Shown: piece by piece, positions 49,660 through 59,900 of the stretch
Layout: each line of letters opens with the position of its first letter
Numbering within the stretch: position 1 is the stretch's first letter
NCBI RefSeq assembly: GCF_003985125.1
Contig: NZ_ML133567.1
Location: 425,331 to 489,330 of the forward strand
DNA: 64,000 nucleotides
From: Rhizobium phaseoli
GTDB taxonomy: Bacteria; Pseudomonadota; Alphaproteobacteria; Rhizobiales; Rhizobiaceae
Reading direction: 5' to 3'
Notes under the pieces: model-generated
What the model was told of the DNA's origin: nothing
Database searches by the model: none
The model's input: only the letters and a program-made list of their open reading frames with translations
Translations under genes and position numbers: made by a program

Positions 49660-50187
49660 ATGACAACGATCATTACTGTTCGAAAAGGCGGCAAGGTGGT
49701 GATGGCGGGCGACGGCCAGGTGAGCCTCGGCCAGACCGTCATGAAGGGCAATGCCCGCAAGGTGCGCCGGATCGGCAAGGGCGAAGTGATCGCCGGTTTT
49801 GCCGGCGCCACCGCCGATGCCTTCACGCTGCTCGAGAGGCTTGAAAAGAAGCTGGAACAATATCCCGGCCAGCTGATGCGCGCCGCCGTCGAGCTCGCCA
49901 AGGACTGGCGCACCGACAAATACCTGCGTAATCTCGAAGCCATGATGCTTGTTGCCGACAAGTCGACGACGCTGGCAATCACCGGGAATGGCGACGTCCT
50001 GGAACCGGAGCATGGTACGACGGCGATCGGTTCGGGTGGCAATTTTGCTTTCGCCGCCGCCCGCGCGCTGATGGACACCGACAAATCGGCCGAAGAGATC
50101 GCCCGCCGCGCCCTCGATATCGCCGCCGATATCTGCGTTTATACGAACCACAATATCGTGGTGGAATCGCTGGATGTCGAAGGCTGA
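49660..50187 (+). CDS. hslV: HslV peptidase subunit of the HslUV protease
   Basis: A 175-residue proteasome-beta-type peptidase. After methionine removal the N-terminal threonine ([20 protein letters not shown]) is the nucleophile. GNARKVRRI and [19 protein letters not shown] follow. HslV forms two hexameric rings capped by HslU and degrades misfolded and regulatory proteins; it is usually heat-shock controlled. The ATG at 49660 is the only in-frame start that leaves Thr at position 2. Confidence 0.96.
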   Translation: MTTIITVRKGGKVVMAGDGQVSLGQTVMKGNARKVRRIGKGEVIAGFAGATADAFTLLERLEKKLEQYPGQLMRAAVELAKDWRTDKYLRNLEAMMLVADKSTTLAITGNGDVLEPEHGTTAIGSGGNFAFAAARALMDTDKSAEEIARRALDIAADICVYTNHNIVVESLDVEG

Positions 50188-50306
50188 ACCTTATGCTTTT
50201 CGGCCGCTACGCCTGGACAAGACAGACTTCAGGGACTTGGCGAAACAACGACGAATTCCGGCCGGGCGCCGCTGAAGGCCCCGTGCTGCCAGGAGAATGA
50301 TACGCA

Positions 50307-51614
50307 ATGACGACTTTTTCCCCCCGCGAGATCGTTTCCGAGCTCGACCGCTATATTATCGGCCAGCATGAGGCCAAGCGCGCCGTCGCGATTGCGCTGC
50401 GCAACCGCTGGCGCCGCCAGCAGCTCGACCCGAGCCTGCGCGACGAAGTCATGCCGAAGAACATCCTGATGATCGGCCCGACCGGCGTCGGCAAGACGGA
50501 GATTTCCCGCCGCCTGGCAAAACTCGCCGGCGCGCCCTTCATCAAGGTGGAGGCGACCAAATTCACCGAGGTCGGCTATGTCGGCCGCGATGTCGAGCAG
50601 ATCATCCGCGACCTGGTCGAAGTCGGCATCGGCCTGGTGCGCGAAAAGAAGCGGGCCGAGGTCCAGGCCAAGGCGCATGTGAGCGCCGAAGAGCGCGTCC
50701 TCGATGCGCTGGTCGGCACCACCGCTTCGCCCGCCACCCGCGAAAACTTCCGCAAGAAGCTGAGGGACGGCGAACTCGACGACAAGGAAATCGACATCGA
50801 AGTGGCCGATACCGGCTCCGGCATGGGCGGCTTCGAGATCCCCGGCATGCCGGGCGCCAATATCGGCGTGCTCAACCTGTCGGAAATGTTCGGCAAGGCG
50901 ATGGGCGGGCGCACCAGGAAGGTCCGCACCACGGTCAAGGCCTCCTATACCGACCTGATCCGCGATGAGTCCGACAAGCTGATCGACAATGAGGTGATCC
51001 AGCGCGAGGCAGTTCGTTCCACCGAGAATGACGGCATCGTCTTCCTCGACGAAATCGACAAGATCGCCGCCCGCGACGGCGGCATGGGCGCCGGTGTTTC
51101 GCGCGAAGGCGTGCAGCGCGACCTGCTGCCGCTCGTCGAAGGCACGACTGTCTCGACCAAATACGGGCCTGTGAAGACCGACCATATACTGTTCATCGCC
51201 TCCGGCGCCTTCCATGTCTCCAAGCCTTCGGATCTTCTCCCCGAGCTGCAGGGTCGCCTGCCGATCCGTGTCGAACTGCGGCCGCTGAACAAGGAGGATT
51301 TCCGCCGGATCCTGACCGAGACGGAAGCGAGCCTCATCCGCCAGTATCGCGCGCTGATGGAAACCGAAAGCCTGAGCCTCGACTTTACCGAAGACGCGAT
51401 CGACGCGCTGGCCGATGTCGCGGTGCATTTGAATTCCTCGGTCGAGAATATCGGCGCACGCCGCCTGCAGACGGTGATGGAGCGGGTCCTGGACGATATT
51501 TCCTACAACGCCCCGGATCGCGGCGGCACGGCCATCACCATCGATGCCGCCTATGTGCGCGAACATGTCGGCGATCTCGCGCAGAATACCGATCTCTCGC
51601 GCTTCATTCTGTGA
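50307..51614 (+). CDS. hslU: HslU ATPase subunit of the HslUV protease
   Basis: A 435-residue AAA+ unfoldase. [20 protein letters not shown] is at the N-terminus. Walker A is [20 protein letters not shown], Walker B is [16 protein letters not shown], and the pore motif [11 protein letters not shown] is present. The C-terminal DLSRFIL is the tail that inserts into HslV. It follows hslV by 119 bp. The gap encodes nothing I can recognise. Confidence 0.97.
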   Translation: MTTFSPREIVSELDRYIIGQHEAKRAVAIALRNRWRRQQLDPSLRDEVMPKNILMIGPTGVGKTEISRRLAKLAGAPFIKVEATKFTEVGYVGRDVEQIIRDLVEVGIGLVREKKRAEVQAKAHVSAEERVLDALVGTTASPATRENFRKKLRDGELDDKEIDIEVADTGSGMGGFEIPGMPGANIGVLNLSEMFGKAMGGRTRKVRTTVKASYTDLIRDESDKLIDNEVIQREAVRSTENDGIVFLDEIDKIAARDGGMGAGVSREGVQRDLLPLVEGTTVSTKYGPVKTDHILFIASGAFHVSKPSDLLPELQGRLPIRVELRPLNKEDFRRILTETEASLIRQYRALMETESLSLDFTEDAIDALADVAVHLNSSVENIGARRLQTVMERVLDDISYNAPDRGGTAITIDAAYVREHVGDLAQNTDLSRFIL

Positions 51615-51682
51615 TGTCGGCGCACCGTTTCGTGTCTTTACCGGCGTGAATGCCGCTTTGTGACGAACTCCACTCTCGACAG

Positions 51683-51716
51683 CGGGCCTTTTACTTTCTA
51701 GTGAAGGCCCGTTTTG
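51683..51716 (+). terminator. Rho-independent terminator of hslU
   Basis: CGGGCCTT and AAGGCCCG form an 8-bp stem with a 13-nt loop, followed by TTTTGTTTT, about 70 bp beyond the hslU stop. Confidence 0.85.
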
Positions 51717-51802
51717 TTTTCCGCTCCGGCTTTATTCGGCCAAGATTCTGGTCCAGTCAGCCGCATCGCGAACAGGACGATGAACGGACGGGATAGCGGA
51801 TC

Positions 51803-52750
51803 GTGCGACGCCTTTTGACAAGCCTTTTGATTGCCGCTGCCCTGGTAAATTCGGCGCCGGCCTTCGCAATGCAGACGGTGCCGGCGGGCAACCGCCATGC
51901 CGAGCAGCCCGATATTCCGGGCGCGTCCGTCCGCCGCACCAAGGGCACCAAGAGCAGCTTCGATCTGAAATACGAGAAGGTCCATGAGCTGCTGGCGACC
52001 GACCGCGAGCTGATGGCCAAGATCCGCAAGGTCTCCGGCGCTTATGGCATCAATCCCATCCATGTCGTCGGCGCCATCGTTGGCGAGCATACCTATAATG
52101 TCGACGCCTACGACCGGCTGCAGGCCTATTACGTCAAGGCCGCTTCCTATGCCGGACAAAGCTTCCGCTTCGCCTATGACGGCGAAAGCGTCGATGATTT
52201 CGTGGCGCGGCCGCAATTTGCTCAGTGCAAGGGCAAGAGCGATTCCTACACGCTCTGGTCCTGCCGGGAAGATGTCTGGGAAAGCGATTTCCGCGGCAAG
52301 ACGGTCGGCGGCGAGGGCTTCCCCAACAACCGCTTCAGCGCGGTCTTCTTCCAGCCCTTTTATGCCGGCCAGACCTTCGGCCTTGGCCAGGTCAATCCGC
52401 TGACGGCGCTGATGCTTTCCGATCTCGTGAGCCGCGTGTCGGGCTATCCGAAGCTCAACGAGAAGGATGCAGGCGCCGTCTACAAGGCGATCATGGACCC
52501 CGATATCTCGCTGGCCTTCGTCGCCGCTTCGATCCGCCGGTCGATCGACGATTACAAGGAGATTGCGGGGATGGATATATCGGGCAATCCCGGACTGACG
52601 GCGACGCTTTATAATGTCGGCAATTCGCGCCAGCGCGCCGCCGCACTCGCTGCGAAAAACCGCTCTTCCGGTGCGACCGTTTGGCCAGAAGAGAATTATT
52701 ACGGCTGGCTGATCAACGACAAGCTGGACGAACTCAAGGGCCTGCTCTAG
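51803..52750 (+). CDS. DUF1402 exported protein, lysozyme-like
   Basis: A 315-residue protein with a clear signal peptide (MRRLLTSLLIAAALVNSAPA, cleavage after AFA). The mature part matches DUF1402. It contains HVVGAIVGEHTYNVDAYDRL, FGLGQVNPLTALMLSDLV and LTATLYNVGNSRQR, an arrangement like lytic transglycosylase/goose-lysozyme folds (catalytic-Glu helix, a GQ-x-N loop, and a YN-x-GN-type segment). Peptidoglycan cleavage is an inference; Glu in GEH would be the catalytic residue. It may be co-transcribed with the P450 gene 48 bp downstream. Confidence 0.82.
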   Translation: MRRLLTSLLIAAALVNSAPAFAMQTVPAGNRHAEQPDIPGASVRRTKGTKSSFDLKYEKVHELLATDRELMAKIRKVSGAYGINPIHVVGAIVGEHTYNVDAYDRLQAYYVKAASYAGQSFRFAYDGESVDDFVARPQFAQCKGKSDSYTLWSCREDVWESDFRGKTVGGEGFPNNRFSAVFFQPFYAGQTFGLGQVNPLTALMLSDLVSRVSGYPKLNEKDAGAVYKAIMDPDISLAFVAASIRRSIDDYKEIAGMDISGNPGLTATLYNVGNSRQRAAALAAKNRSSGATVWPEENYYGWLINDKLDELKGLL

Positions 52751-52798
52751 CTTCAGGCCTGACGGGAAGCGTTGATCTTCCCCGAAAGGCTTTTTGCG

Positions 52799-54211
52799 AT
52801 GGACATGCGTCCTGATCCCTTCGTTCCGCCGGCACCGCTGCCGCGCACCGTGCCGCCGAGCCGGCTTGATATCATCCGCATCATCCTGCGCAATCCGCTC
52901 GAACTCTGGGGCGAGCCGTCTTATACGCTGCCCTGGATCAAAACGAGCTTCTTCGGTCAGCACACACTGATCGTCAACGATCCCGGCCTGATCAAGCATG
53001 TGCTGGTCGACAATGCCAATAATTACCGCATGTCCGATATACGCCAGCTGGTGCTACGGCCGATCCTGCGGGACGGCTTGTTGACGGCGGAAGGCCAGGT
53101 CTGGAAGCGGTCGCGAAAGGCAGTGGCACCTGTTTTCACGCCTCGCCATGCCCAGGGTTTCGCCGGGCAGATGTTGCGCCAGTCGGAAGATTATGCCCGC
53201 AAATATGAGCGCGCGGAGCCGGCGGGGGCAATTTTTGATATCAGCATCGACATGACCGAGCTGACCTTTGCGATCCTCGCCGACACGTTATTTTCAGGCG
53301 AAATCGTCACTTCGAGCGGCAGTTTCGCCGATGACGTCAATGCTCTCCTGCATCGCATGGGTCGCATCGATCCGATGGATCTGATGCGCGCTCCGTCCTG
53401 GGTTCCACGTGTGACACGCATCGGCGGTCAGAAAGTGCTGGAGAAATTCCGCGCCATCGTGCGTGACACGATGGATATGCGCCTGGCCAAGATGAAGGCT
53501 GATCGCGCCGCCGCGCCCGATGATTTCCTGACCCTGCTTCTGGAGCAGGCCGGCCCCGACGGGCTGACGAAGGAGGAGATCGAAGACAATATCCTGACCT
53601 TTATCGGCGCCGGCCATGAGACCACGGCACGGGCACTGGCCTGGACGTTGTATTGCGTCTCGAACAGCCCGCATATCCGCGAGGCGATGGAAACGGAAAT
53701 CGACGCGGTGCTCGCCACCGGGGCCGAACCCGTGGAATGGCTGGATTTGATGCCGCAGACGCGCGCTGCCTTCGAGGAGACCTTGCGTCTCTATCCGCCG
53801 GCGCCGTCCATCAATCGCGCGGCGATATCGGATGATTCCTGGACAAATCCCAAAGGCGAGCGGATCGAGATCGAGGCTGGGGTCACGGTGCTCATCATGC
53901 CCTGGACGCTGCATCGCCACGAATTCTATTGGGAGAAGCCGCGTGCCTACATGCCCGAGCGCTTCCTGCCCGAAAATCGCGGCTCTATCGGCCGCTTCCA
54001 GTTCCTGCCTTTCGGCGCCGGCCCGCGTGTCTGCATCGGCGCAACCTTTGCGCTTCAGGAGGCGGTGATTGCCCTTGCCGTCCTGATGCATCGCTATCGC
54101 TTCGATTCCACCGACGAGACCAACCCCTGGCCGGTGCAAAAGCTGACAACGCAGCCGCAGAACGGGCTGCCGATGCGCGTGACGCCGCGCACAGTTTCCC
54201 GTGCGGCATAA
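52799..54211 (+). CDS. Cytochrome P450
   Basis: A roughly 470-residue P450. The I-helix oxygen motif is FIGAGHETTARALAWTL, the K-helix ExxR is in AAFEETLRLYPPAP, and the haem loop is FQFLPFGAGPRVCIGATFAL with the thiolate cysteine near residue 412. There is no N-terminal membrane anchor, so it is soluble and must use separate ferredoxin or flavodoxin partners, which are not encoded here. The substrate is unknown. It resembles the larger soluble bacterial P450s with a CYP4/CYP102-like haem domain. The start could also be the ATG at 52805. Confidence 0.92.
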   Translation: MDMRPDPFVPPAPLPRTVPPSRLDIIRIILRNPLELWGEPSYTLPWIKTSFFGQHTLIVNDPGLIKHVLVDNANNYRMSDIRQLVLRPILRDGLLTAEGQVWKRSRKAVAPVFTPRHAQGFAGQMLRQSEDYARKYERAEPAGAIFDISIDMTELTFAILADTLFSGEIVTSSGSFADDVNALLHRMGRIDPMDLMRAPSWVPRVTRIGGQKVLEKFRAIVRDTMDMRLAKMKADRAAAPDDFLTLLLEQAGPDGLTKEEIEDNILTFIGAGHETTARALAWTLYCVSNSPHIREAMETEIDAVLATGAEPVEWLDLMPQTRAAFEETLRLYPPAPSINRAAISDDSWTNPKGERIEIEAGVTVLIMPWTLHRHEFYWEKPRAYMPERFLPENRGSIGRFQFLPFGAGPRVCIGATFALQEAVIALAVLMHRYRFDSTDETNPWPVQKLTTQPQNGLPMRVTPRTVSRAA

Positions 54212-54296
54212 ATCTTTCGAATTATTGCGGAATTGACTGTGAATGAAAGCCGGGCAAAGTGGCAGCATTCAAAGTCGTTGCCAGGGAGAATGTCGC

Positions 54297-56468
54297 ATGA
54301 GCCGCATTGATAAGAACGGTCTTGCCGTCGAAACCGTCCTTCATGATTTCCTCATCCAGGAAGTTCTGCCGGGTCTGGCGATCGATGCGGACAAGTTCTT
54401 CGCCGATTTTTCGGCGATCGTCCATGATCTCGCCCCCATCAATCGGGCGTTGTTGAAGAAGCGCGACGAGTTGCAGCTCAAGATCGATGACTGGTATCGC
54501 CAGCACGGCGCTCCGACCGATATGGATGACTACCAGTCGTTCCTGCGCGCAATCGGCTATCTCCTGCCGGAGGGGTCGGACTTCCAGGTTTCGACCCAGA
54601 ATGTCGATCCCGAGATCGCCTCGATCGCCGGTCCGCAGCTCGTCGTTCCCGTCATGAACGCGCGTTATGCCCTCAACGCCGCCAATGCCCGCTGGGGTTC
54701 GCTCTATGATGCGCTCTACGGCACGGACGCCATTCCCGAGAGCGACGGCGCCGAAAAGGGCAGGGGATACAACCCGAAGCGCGGCGAGAAGGTCATCGCC
54801 TGGGTGCGCGATTTCCTCGATACATCGGTGCCGCTGCAGGACAGCCGTTGGAAGGATGTGGGAAGCTTCGCGGTCAGGGATGGGGCGCTCATCATCCGAT
54901 CGACCGATGGCGAGCAGGCAATGCTGCGGGATGGCGGCCATTTTGCCGGCTATCGCGGCGATGCCGCCACTCCGACGCATATTCTCCTGAAGAACAACGG
55001 CATCCACATCGAGATCGTTATCGATGCGGCAACGGCGATCGGCAAGACCGATCCGGCCCATATCTCCGATGTCTGGCTGGAATCGGCGATCACCACGATC
55101 ATGGATTGCGAGGATTCGATTGCCGCCGTCGACGCCGAGGACAAGGTCGTCGTCTACCGCAACTGGCTCGGCCTGATGAAGGGCGACCTGCAGGAAGAGG
55201 TGGCAAAGGGCGGCGCGAGCTTCATCCGAAAGCTCAACCCGGATCTGGACTATACCGGTCCCGATGGGACCGCCTTCGAGCTGCATCGCCGCTCGCTGAT
55301 GCTGGTGCGCAATGTCGGCCATCTCATGACCAATCCTGCCATTCTCGACCGCGATGGCAACGAAGTGCGGGAGGGCATCATGGATGCCGTCATCACCGGC
55401 CTGATCGCGCTTTACGATATCGGCCCGGCCGGCAGAAGGAAGAATTCCCGCACCGGCTCCATGTATGTGGTCAAGCCGAAAATGCACGGACCGGAAGAAG
55501 TCGCCTTCGCCGTTGAGGTCTTCTCGCGGGTCGAAGATGCGCTTGGGCTGGCGCGCAATACCATCAAGATGGGCATCATGGACGAGGAGCGCCGTACCAC
55601 GGTCAATCTCAAGGAATGCATCCGCGCCGCCCGCGAACGTGTCGTCTTCATCAATACCGGCTTCCTCGATCGCACCGGTGATGAGATTCATACCTCGATG
55701 GAAGCCGGGCCGATGATTCGCAAGGGCGACATGCGCCAGGCCGCCTGGATATCGGCCTATGAGAACTGGAATGTGGACATCGGCCTCGAATGCGGCCTCG
55801 CCGGTCATGCCCAGATCGGCAAGGGCATGTGGGCGATGCCAGATCTGATGGCGGCGATGCTGGAGCAGAAGATTGCCCATCCCAAAGCCGGCGCCAACAC
55901 CGCCTGGGTCCCGTCGCCGACGGCCGCGACCCTGCATGCCACCCATTATCACCGCATCAATGTCGCCAAGGTTCAGCAGGGACTGAAGGACCGCGCCCGC
56001 GCCAAACTGTCCGACATTCTCTCGGTGCCGGTCGCGGTGCGGCCGAACTGGTCTCAGGAGGAAATCCAGCGCGAACTCGACAACAATGCCCAGGGCATCC
56101 TCGGCTACGTCGTGCGCTGGGTCGATCAGGGCGTCGGCTGCTCGAAGGTGCCTGATATCAACAATGTCGGCCTGATGGAGGATCGCGCCACGTTGCGCAT
56201 TTCGGCCCAGCACATGGCGAACTGGCTGCATCACAAGGTGGTCAGCGAAGCTCAGATCGTCGAAACGATGAAGCGCATGGCTGCCGTCGTCGACCGGCAG
56301 AACGAGCAGGACCCGGCCTATCAGCCGATATCAGGTAATTTCGATGGGTCGATCGCCTTCCAGGCCGCCCTCGATCTCGTCCTGAAGGGCAGGGAGCAGC
56401 CGAACGGCTATACCGAGCCGGTGCTTCACCGCCGCCGCCTCGAGCTGAAGGCGAAGCAGGCCGGTTGA
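54297..56468 (+). CDS. glcB: Malate synthase G
   Basis: A 723-residue monomeric malate synthase that condenses glyoxylate and acetyl-CoA. Family blocks include [40 protein letters not shown] (metal-binding Glu-Asp) and [37 protein letters not shown] and the catalytic-base region [19 protein letters not shown] are also present. No isocitrate lyase gene is in the window. The ATG at 54297 follows CAGGGAGAATG; an upstream in-frame ATG at 54243 lacks family sequence. Confidence 0.96.
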   Translation: MSRIDKNGLAVETVLHDFLIQEVLPGLAIDADKFFADFSAIVHDLAPINRALLKKRDELQLKIDDWYRQHGAPTDMDDYQSFLRAIGYLLPEGSDFQVSTQNVDPEIASIAGPQLVVPVMNARYALNAANARWGSLYDALYGTDAIPESDGAEKGRGYNPKRGEKVIAWVRDFLDTSVPLQDSRWKDVGSFAVRDGALIIRSTDGEQAMLRDGGHFAGYRGDAATPTHILLKNNGIHIEIVIDAATAIGKTDPAHISDVWLESAITTIMDCEDSIAAVDAEDKVVVYRNWLGLMKGDLQEEVAKGGASFIRKLNPDLDYTGPDGTAFELHRRSLMLVRNVGHLMTNPAILDRDGNEVREGIMDAVITGLIALYDIGPAGRRKNSRTGSMYVVKPKMHGPEEVAFAVEVFSRVEDALGLARNTIKMGIMDEERRTTVNLKECIRAARERVVFINTGFLDRTGDEIHTSMEAGPMIRKGDMRQAAWISAYENWNVDIGLECGLAGHAQIGKGMWAMPDLMAAMLEQKIAHPKAGANTAWVPSPTAATLHATHYHRINVAKVQQGLKDRARAKLSDILSVPVAVRPNWSQEEIQRELDNNAQGILGYVVRWVDQGVGCSKVPDINNVGLMEDRATLRISAQHMANWLHHKVVSEAQIVETMKRMAAVVDRQNEQDPAYQPISGNFDGSIAFQAALDLVLKGREQPNGYTEPVLHRRRLELKAKQAG

Positions 56469-56488
56469 GCTCATGGCTGAGAATAAGA

Positions 56489-56524
56489 AAGGCCGCCGGA
56501 ACGACAGTCCGGCGGCCTTTTTTA
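56489..56524 (+). terminator. Rho-independent terminator of glcB (may also serve the leftward gene)
   Basis: AAAGGCCGCCGGA and TCCGGCGGCCTTT are a 13-bp perfect stem with a short loop, followed by TTTTTAT. It begins about 20 bp after the glcB stop and 20 bp before the end of the convergent L,D-transpeptidase gene. Confidence 0.92.
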
Positions 56525-56544
56525 TACCGAATTCGGTCTCTACC

Positions 56545-57228
56545 TTACTGGATGACGATGACCTTGGACGTGTCCTTGCCGGGGCGGACGCGGCTGTAGA
56601 GGTCGATGACGTCCTGGTTCATCAGGCGAATGCAGCCCGAGGAAGCGGCAGTGCCGATCGAAGCCCATTCCGGCGTGCCGTGCAGGCGGAACAGCGTATC
56701 CTTGCCGTCCTCGTTGAAGAGATACATGGCGCGCGCGCCGAGCGGATTGGTGAGGCCAGGCCCCATGCCGTCTTCGACATATTTGGCGACGTCGGGGCGG
56801 CGCTCGGCCATTTCCTTCGGCGGGTGCCAGGTCGGCCATTCCTGCTTCCAGGCGACGTAGGCGGTACCGGCCCATGCAAAGCCCTGCTTGCCGACGCCGA
56901 TGCCGTAACGCATCGCCTTGCCGTTGGCGAGGATGTAATAGAGGAAGCGCTCGCGCGTGTTGACGATGATCGTGCCGGGACGCTCGGTGGTCTGGTAGCT
57001 GACGACCTGGCGGCGGAACTGCGGCTTGACCCTGTCGATCGGGATCGCGGGCAGGGAGTATCCGGCATCCTTCGTCACGCCGTAGGCGTCATTGAAGATC
57101 TGGGCCGTCTGGACCGTCGGGCCAGCGCCCTTGTCGTCGACAGAGGCGCTGTCGGAGCTCGTGGAGCAACCGGCCAGAGCGAGCGTCGTCAGCAGGCCAA
57201 GTACAGGGAATGCATTGCGGAAGCGCAT
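56545..57228 (-). CDS. L,D-transpeptidase (YkuD) lipoprotein
   Basis: A 227-residue protein with a lipoprotein signal peptide (LLTTLALAGC, lipidated Cys21). The YkuD domain occupies the C-terminal 130 residues, seen as TERPGTIIVNTRERFLYYIL and LFRLHGTPEWASIG, with the catalytic cysteine in AASSGCIRLMNQDVIDL (H...SxGCIR). It forms 3-3 cross-links in peptidoglycan or attaches outer-membrane proteins to it, both known for rhizobial members of the family. It is convergent with glcB and divergent from mmcB. Confidence 0.93.
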   Translation of the reverse strand: MRFRNAFPVLGLLTTLALAGCSTSSDSASVDDKGAGPTVQTAQIFNDAYGVTKDAGYSLPAIPIDRVKPQFRRQVVSYQTTERPGTIIVNTRERFLYYILANGKAMRYGIGVGKQGFAWAGTAYVAWKQEWPTWHPPKEMAERRPDVAKYVEDGMGPGLTNPLGARAMYLFNEDGKDTLFRLHGTPEWASIGTAASSGCIRLMNQDVIDLYSRVRPGKDTSKVIVIQ

Positions 57229-57287
57229 AGATGACTCTTGAAGTTTTGCGGCAGGGAGAATGGTCTTTCGACCATCGTTGATTATGG

Positions 57288-57302
57288 TTTATTTTCGATT
57301 AA
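57288..57302. promoter_or_regulatory. CtrA-like site, one mismatch, between the L,D-transpeptidase and mmcB genes
   Basis: TTTA-TTTTCGA-TTAA differs by one base from the TTAA-N7-TTAA CtrA binding consensus and continues as TTAAC. It lies 60 bp before the L,D-transpeptidase ATG and 105 bp before the mmcB ATG. With DivL also encoded in this window a CtrA circuit is certain to exist, but this particular site is only a motif match. Confidence 0.35.
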
Positions 57303-57407
57303 CTTGCGCTTTGCAAGACTGCTGCGGCGCAGTGAATTGGTCTGCCGCGCAAATTAAAAGCGCATGGTTTTTTTGCAACAACCCGCCTAGCCCCGCGATG
57401 GTTATCC

Positions 57408-57902
57408 ATGACGATTTTGAGTGTTTACAATAACAATCCGTTAATCGATGGCCGGCAATCGGACAGGGCCATGATGGTGCGGAGGGGCACGCAGATATTG
57501 CTGCACGAAATGCGCCACGCCGTGCTGCCCGAACTGCCGCTGGCGAGCGGGCGCCGCGCCGATCTGATCACGCTTTCGGAAAAGGGCGAGGTCTGGATCA
57601 TCGAGATCAAGACCTCGATCGAAGATTTCCGGGTCGATCGCAAATGGCCGGAATACAGGCTGCATTGCGACCGCCTGTTCTTTGCCACCCACCAGGACGT
57701 GCCGCTCGACATCTTTCCCGAGGAATGCGGGCTTTTCCTCTCGGATGGTTATGGCGCCCATATGATTCGCGAGGCGCCGGAACATCGTATGGCACCCGCC
57801 ACGCGCAAATCCGTCACGCTCAATTTCTCGCGTGCCGCCGCGCAAAGGCTGATGATGGCCGAATGGGCGAACGGAAAACCCTTCACCGTCGACGATGTCT
57901 GA
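57408..57902 (+). CDS. mmcB: MmcB-family DNA-repair nuclease-fold protein
   Basis: A 164-residue protein of the alphaproteobacterial MmcB (formerly DUF2161) family. RRADLITLSEKGEVWIIEIK is a PD-(D/E)xK core (D, then E-x-K), followed by the conserved DFRVDRKWPEYRLHCDRLFF. In Caulobacter, MmcB takes part in DNA-damage repair and mutagenesis resistance. No LexA box (GTTC-N7-GTTC type) is visible in the 178 bp upstream, so SOS control is not indicated. The stop is 11 bp from the end of convergent actR. Confidence 0.88.
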   Translation: MTILSVYNNNPLIDGRQSDRAMMVRRGTQILLHEMRHAVLPELPLASGRRADLITLSEKGEVWIIEIKTSIEDFRVDRKWPEYRLHCDRLFFATHQDVPLDIFPEECGLFLSDGYGAHMIREAPEHRMAPATRKSVTLNFSRAAAQRLMMAEWANGKPFTVDDV

Positions 57903-57913
57903 GGGATGCCGTC

Positions 57914-58492
57914 CTATTTCGGCGCGCGTTTGGCGAGAATGCGCTGCAGCGTCCGCCGGTGCATGTTGAGCCGGCGCGCCGTTTCCGAAACATTGCGTTC
58001 GCACATTTCATAGACCCGCTGAATGTGTTCCCAGCGCACGCGGTCGGCCGACATCGGATTTTCGGGGAGTTCGGCCTTTTCGCCCGGCCGCTGCGTCAGC
58101 GCCGAAAAAATGTCGTCGGCGTCCGCAGGCTTTGCCAGATAGTCGACCGCTCCGAGTTTTACGGCCGTCACCGCCGTTGCGATATTGCCATAGCCGGTGA
58201 GCACGATGATTCGCGTGTCGTCGCGCCGCTGGCGAATCGCCTCGATGACGTCGAGCCCATTGCCATCGCCGAGGCGCAGGTCGACCACCGCATATTTCGG
58301 CGGCCTGCCTTTCGATTTCGCAACGCCTTCGGCCACGGACTCAGCCGTTTCCACCTGAAAGCCGCGCGTCTCCATGGCTCGGGCAAGACGGCGCAGGAAC
58401 GGTCCGTCATCGTCGACGATCAGCAAGCTGGCGTCGGGCCCGATGTGGTCTTCATCCGACGCGGTGAAATTATCTTGATTCTGTTCTGTCAT
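57914..58492 (-). CDS. actR: ActR/RegA-type redox response regulator
   Basis: A 192-residue regulator with a receiver domain (LLIVDDDGPFLRRLARAMET, phospho-Asp71 in YAVVDLRLGDGNGLDV, switch region IIVLTGYGNIATAVTAVKLG and Lys in DYLAKP). A short Pro-containing linker leads to a Fis-type HTH at the C-terminus (ERNVSETARRLNMHRRTLQRIL). This compact form is RegA/ActR/PrrA. With ActS it controls redox-responsive genes (respiration, nitrogen and carbon fixation) and acid tolerance in rhizobia. It is encoded 70 bp downstream of actS. Confidence 0.95.
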   Translation of the reverse strand: MTEQNQDNFTASDEDHIGPDASLLIVDDDGPFLRRLARAMETRGFQVETAESVAEGVAKSKGRPPKYAVVDLRLGDGNGLDVIEAIRQRRDDTRIIVLTGYGNIATAVTAVKLGAVDYLAKPADADDIFSALTQRPGEKAELPENPMSADRVRWEHIQRVYEMCERNVSETARRLNMHRRTLQRILAKRAPK

Positions 58493-58562
58493 CGTCTCGG
58501 GTCCCGGCGCTTGAACGCCCGATCTTGGTCAACCGTCTTTCATTCTACTTATGCCGACAAAG

Positions 58563-59873
58563 TCATTTTGTCGAATTTGCGTCGATCAGCATCCGCGGCC
58601 ATTCGATGCGGATGCGCGCACCAGCTCTTTCAGGTTCGCGATTTTCGAAAACCAGAGATGCACCCGAGCGCTCGAGCAGCGTCTTGGCGATGAATAGCCC
58701 GAGTCCGAGACCACCGGCCGTATCTTCCTTCTGCCTTTTGGTCACATAGGGCTCGCCGATCCGCGTCAGGATTTCAGGCGAATAACCGTTGCCGTCGTCC
58801 TCGATGACGATCAGCACTTTGTCGTGATCGTGCTCGACGGTGATCGTTACTTTCTCCCTGGCGTAATCGACGGCATTTTCGATGAGGTTGCCGAGCCCGT
58901 ACATGATCCCGGCATTGCGATCGGTGACCGGCTCGCCCTTACGCGGGCTCTTTTCGATCAGCTCGAGCGTGATGCCGAATTCCCGGTGCGGCGCAACGAT
59001 CTCCTCGATCATCGAGGAAAGCGGCAGCCGGCGCATATGCGCCTCGTCTTCGGAAGACAGCGTCGTCAGCCGCCGCAGAATGTCACGGCAGCGTTCGCTC
59101 TGGCTGCGCAGCAGCATGACGTCCTCGCGGAAACGATCGTCGTCCTTCAGTTCCCGCTCCATTTCCTTGGCGACGACGCTGATCGTCGCAAGCGGCGTGC
59201 CGAGTTCGTGGGCGGCGGCGGCCGCCAATCCGTCGAGCTGCGAAAGGTGTTTTTCCCGCTGCAGCACCAGTTCGGTCGCGGCCAGCGCATCGGCAAGCTG
59301 GCTCGCTTCCATCGAAACGCGATAGGCATAGAAAGCGGCAAAGGCCATTGTCGAGGCGATCGAGCACCAGACGCCGAACTGCATGACATTGTGGACGTTG
59401 ATCTCGACGCCGTCGAACCAGGGCAGCGGAAAGGGCGAAAAGGCAAGCACCGTGATGCAGACCATCGCAATGCCGATCAGCGCGGTGCTGTAGCGGATCG
59501 GCTGCGAGGCAAAGGAAATGATAACAGGCACGCAGACAAGGGCAGCGAAGGGATTGGCAAGACCGCCGGTGATGAAGAGCAGCGCGCAGAGCTGCAAAAG
59601 ATCGAAACCGAGCAGCGCAAAGGCGGCCGGCGGTTCCAGACGATGCGTCGGCGGATAGCGAATCGTCAGATAGAAATTCACCCAGGCAAGAGCGGCAATC
59701 AGCGAAGAGCTGGCAATCAGCGGCAGGGGAAATTTCAGCCAGAAGGCCACGATGAAAACCGTCAGCGCCTGCCCGCCGACGGCAAGCCAGCGCAGCCGCA
59801 CCAGCGTCTGCAGGCGCAGTCTGCGGCTGCTATGCCGGTCCTCCATCGTATGGCTCTCTGCCTTGTCGATCAT
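58563..59873 (-). CDS. actS: ActS/RegB-type redox sensor kinase
   Basis: A 436-residue kinase with about six membrane helices in the first 185 residues. The quinone-sensing heptapeptide GGLANPF lies at 103-109 (FITGGLANPFAAL). The dimerisation/H-box is LDGLAAAAAHELGTPLATIS with His222. RSQSERCRDILRRLTTL contains the redox-active cysteine known in RegB. HATPase motifs are GNLIENAVDYA, IEDDGNGY and GGLGLGLFIAKTLLE. It autophosphorylates and signals to ActR. An in-frame ATG nine codons downstream is an alternative start. Confidence 0.95.
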   Translation of the reverse strand: MIDKAESHTMEDRHSSRRLRLQTLVRLRWLAVGGQALTVFIVAFWLKFPLPLIASSSLIAALAWVNFYLTIRYPPTHRLEPPAAFALLGFDLLQLCALLFITGGLANPFAALVCVPVIISFASQPIRYSTALIGIAMVCITVLAFSPFPLPWFDGVEINVHNVMQFGVWCSIASTMAFAAFYAYRVSMEASQLADALAATELVLQREKHLSQLDGLAAAAAHELGTPLATISVVAKEMERELKDDDRFREDVMLLRSQSERCRDILRRLTTLSSEDEAHMRRLPLSSMIEEIVAPHREFGITLELIEKSPRKGEPVTDRNAGIMYGLGNLIENAVDYAREKVTITVEHDHDKVLIVIEDDGNGYSPEILTRIGEPYVTKRQKEDTAGGLGLGLFIAKTLLERSGASLVFENREPERAGARIRIEWPRMLIDANSTK

Positions 59874-59900
59874 TCCGAGCGGCTCCTTGCGTCGTCGCCC

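Noticed and set aside
54222..56234. A 670-codon open frame antisense to glcB
   Set aside because: Composition artefact; malate synthase G is complete on the other strand.
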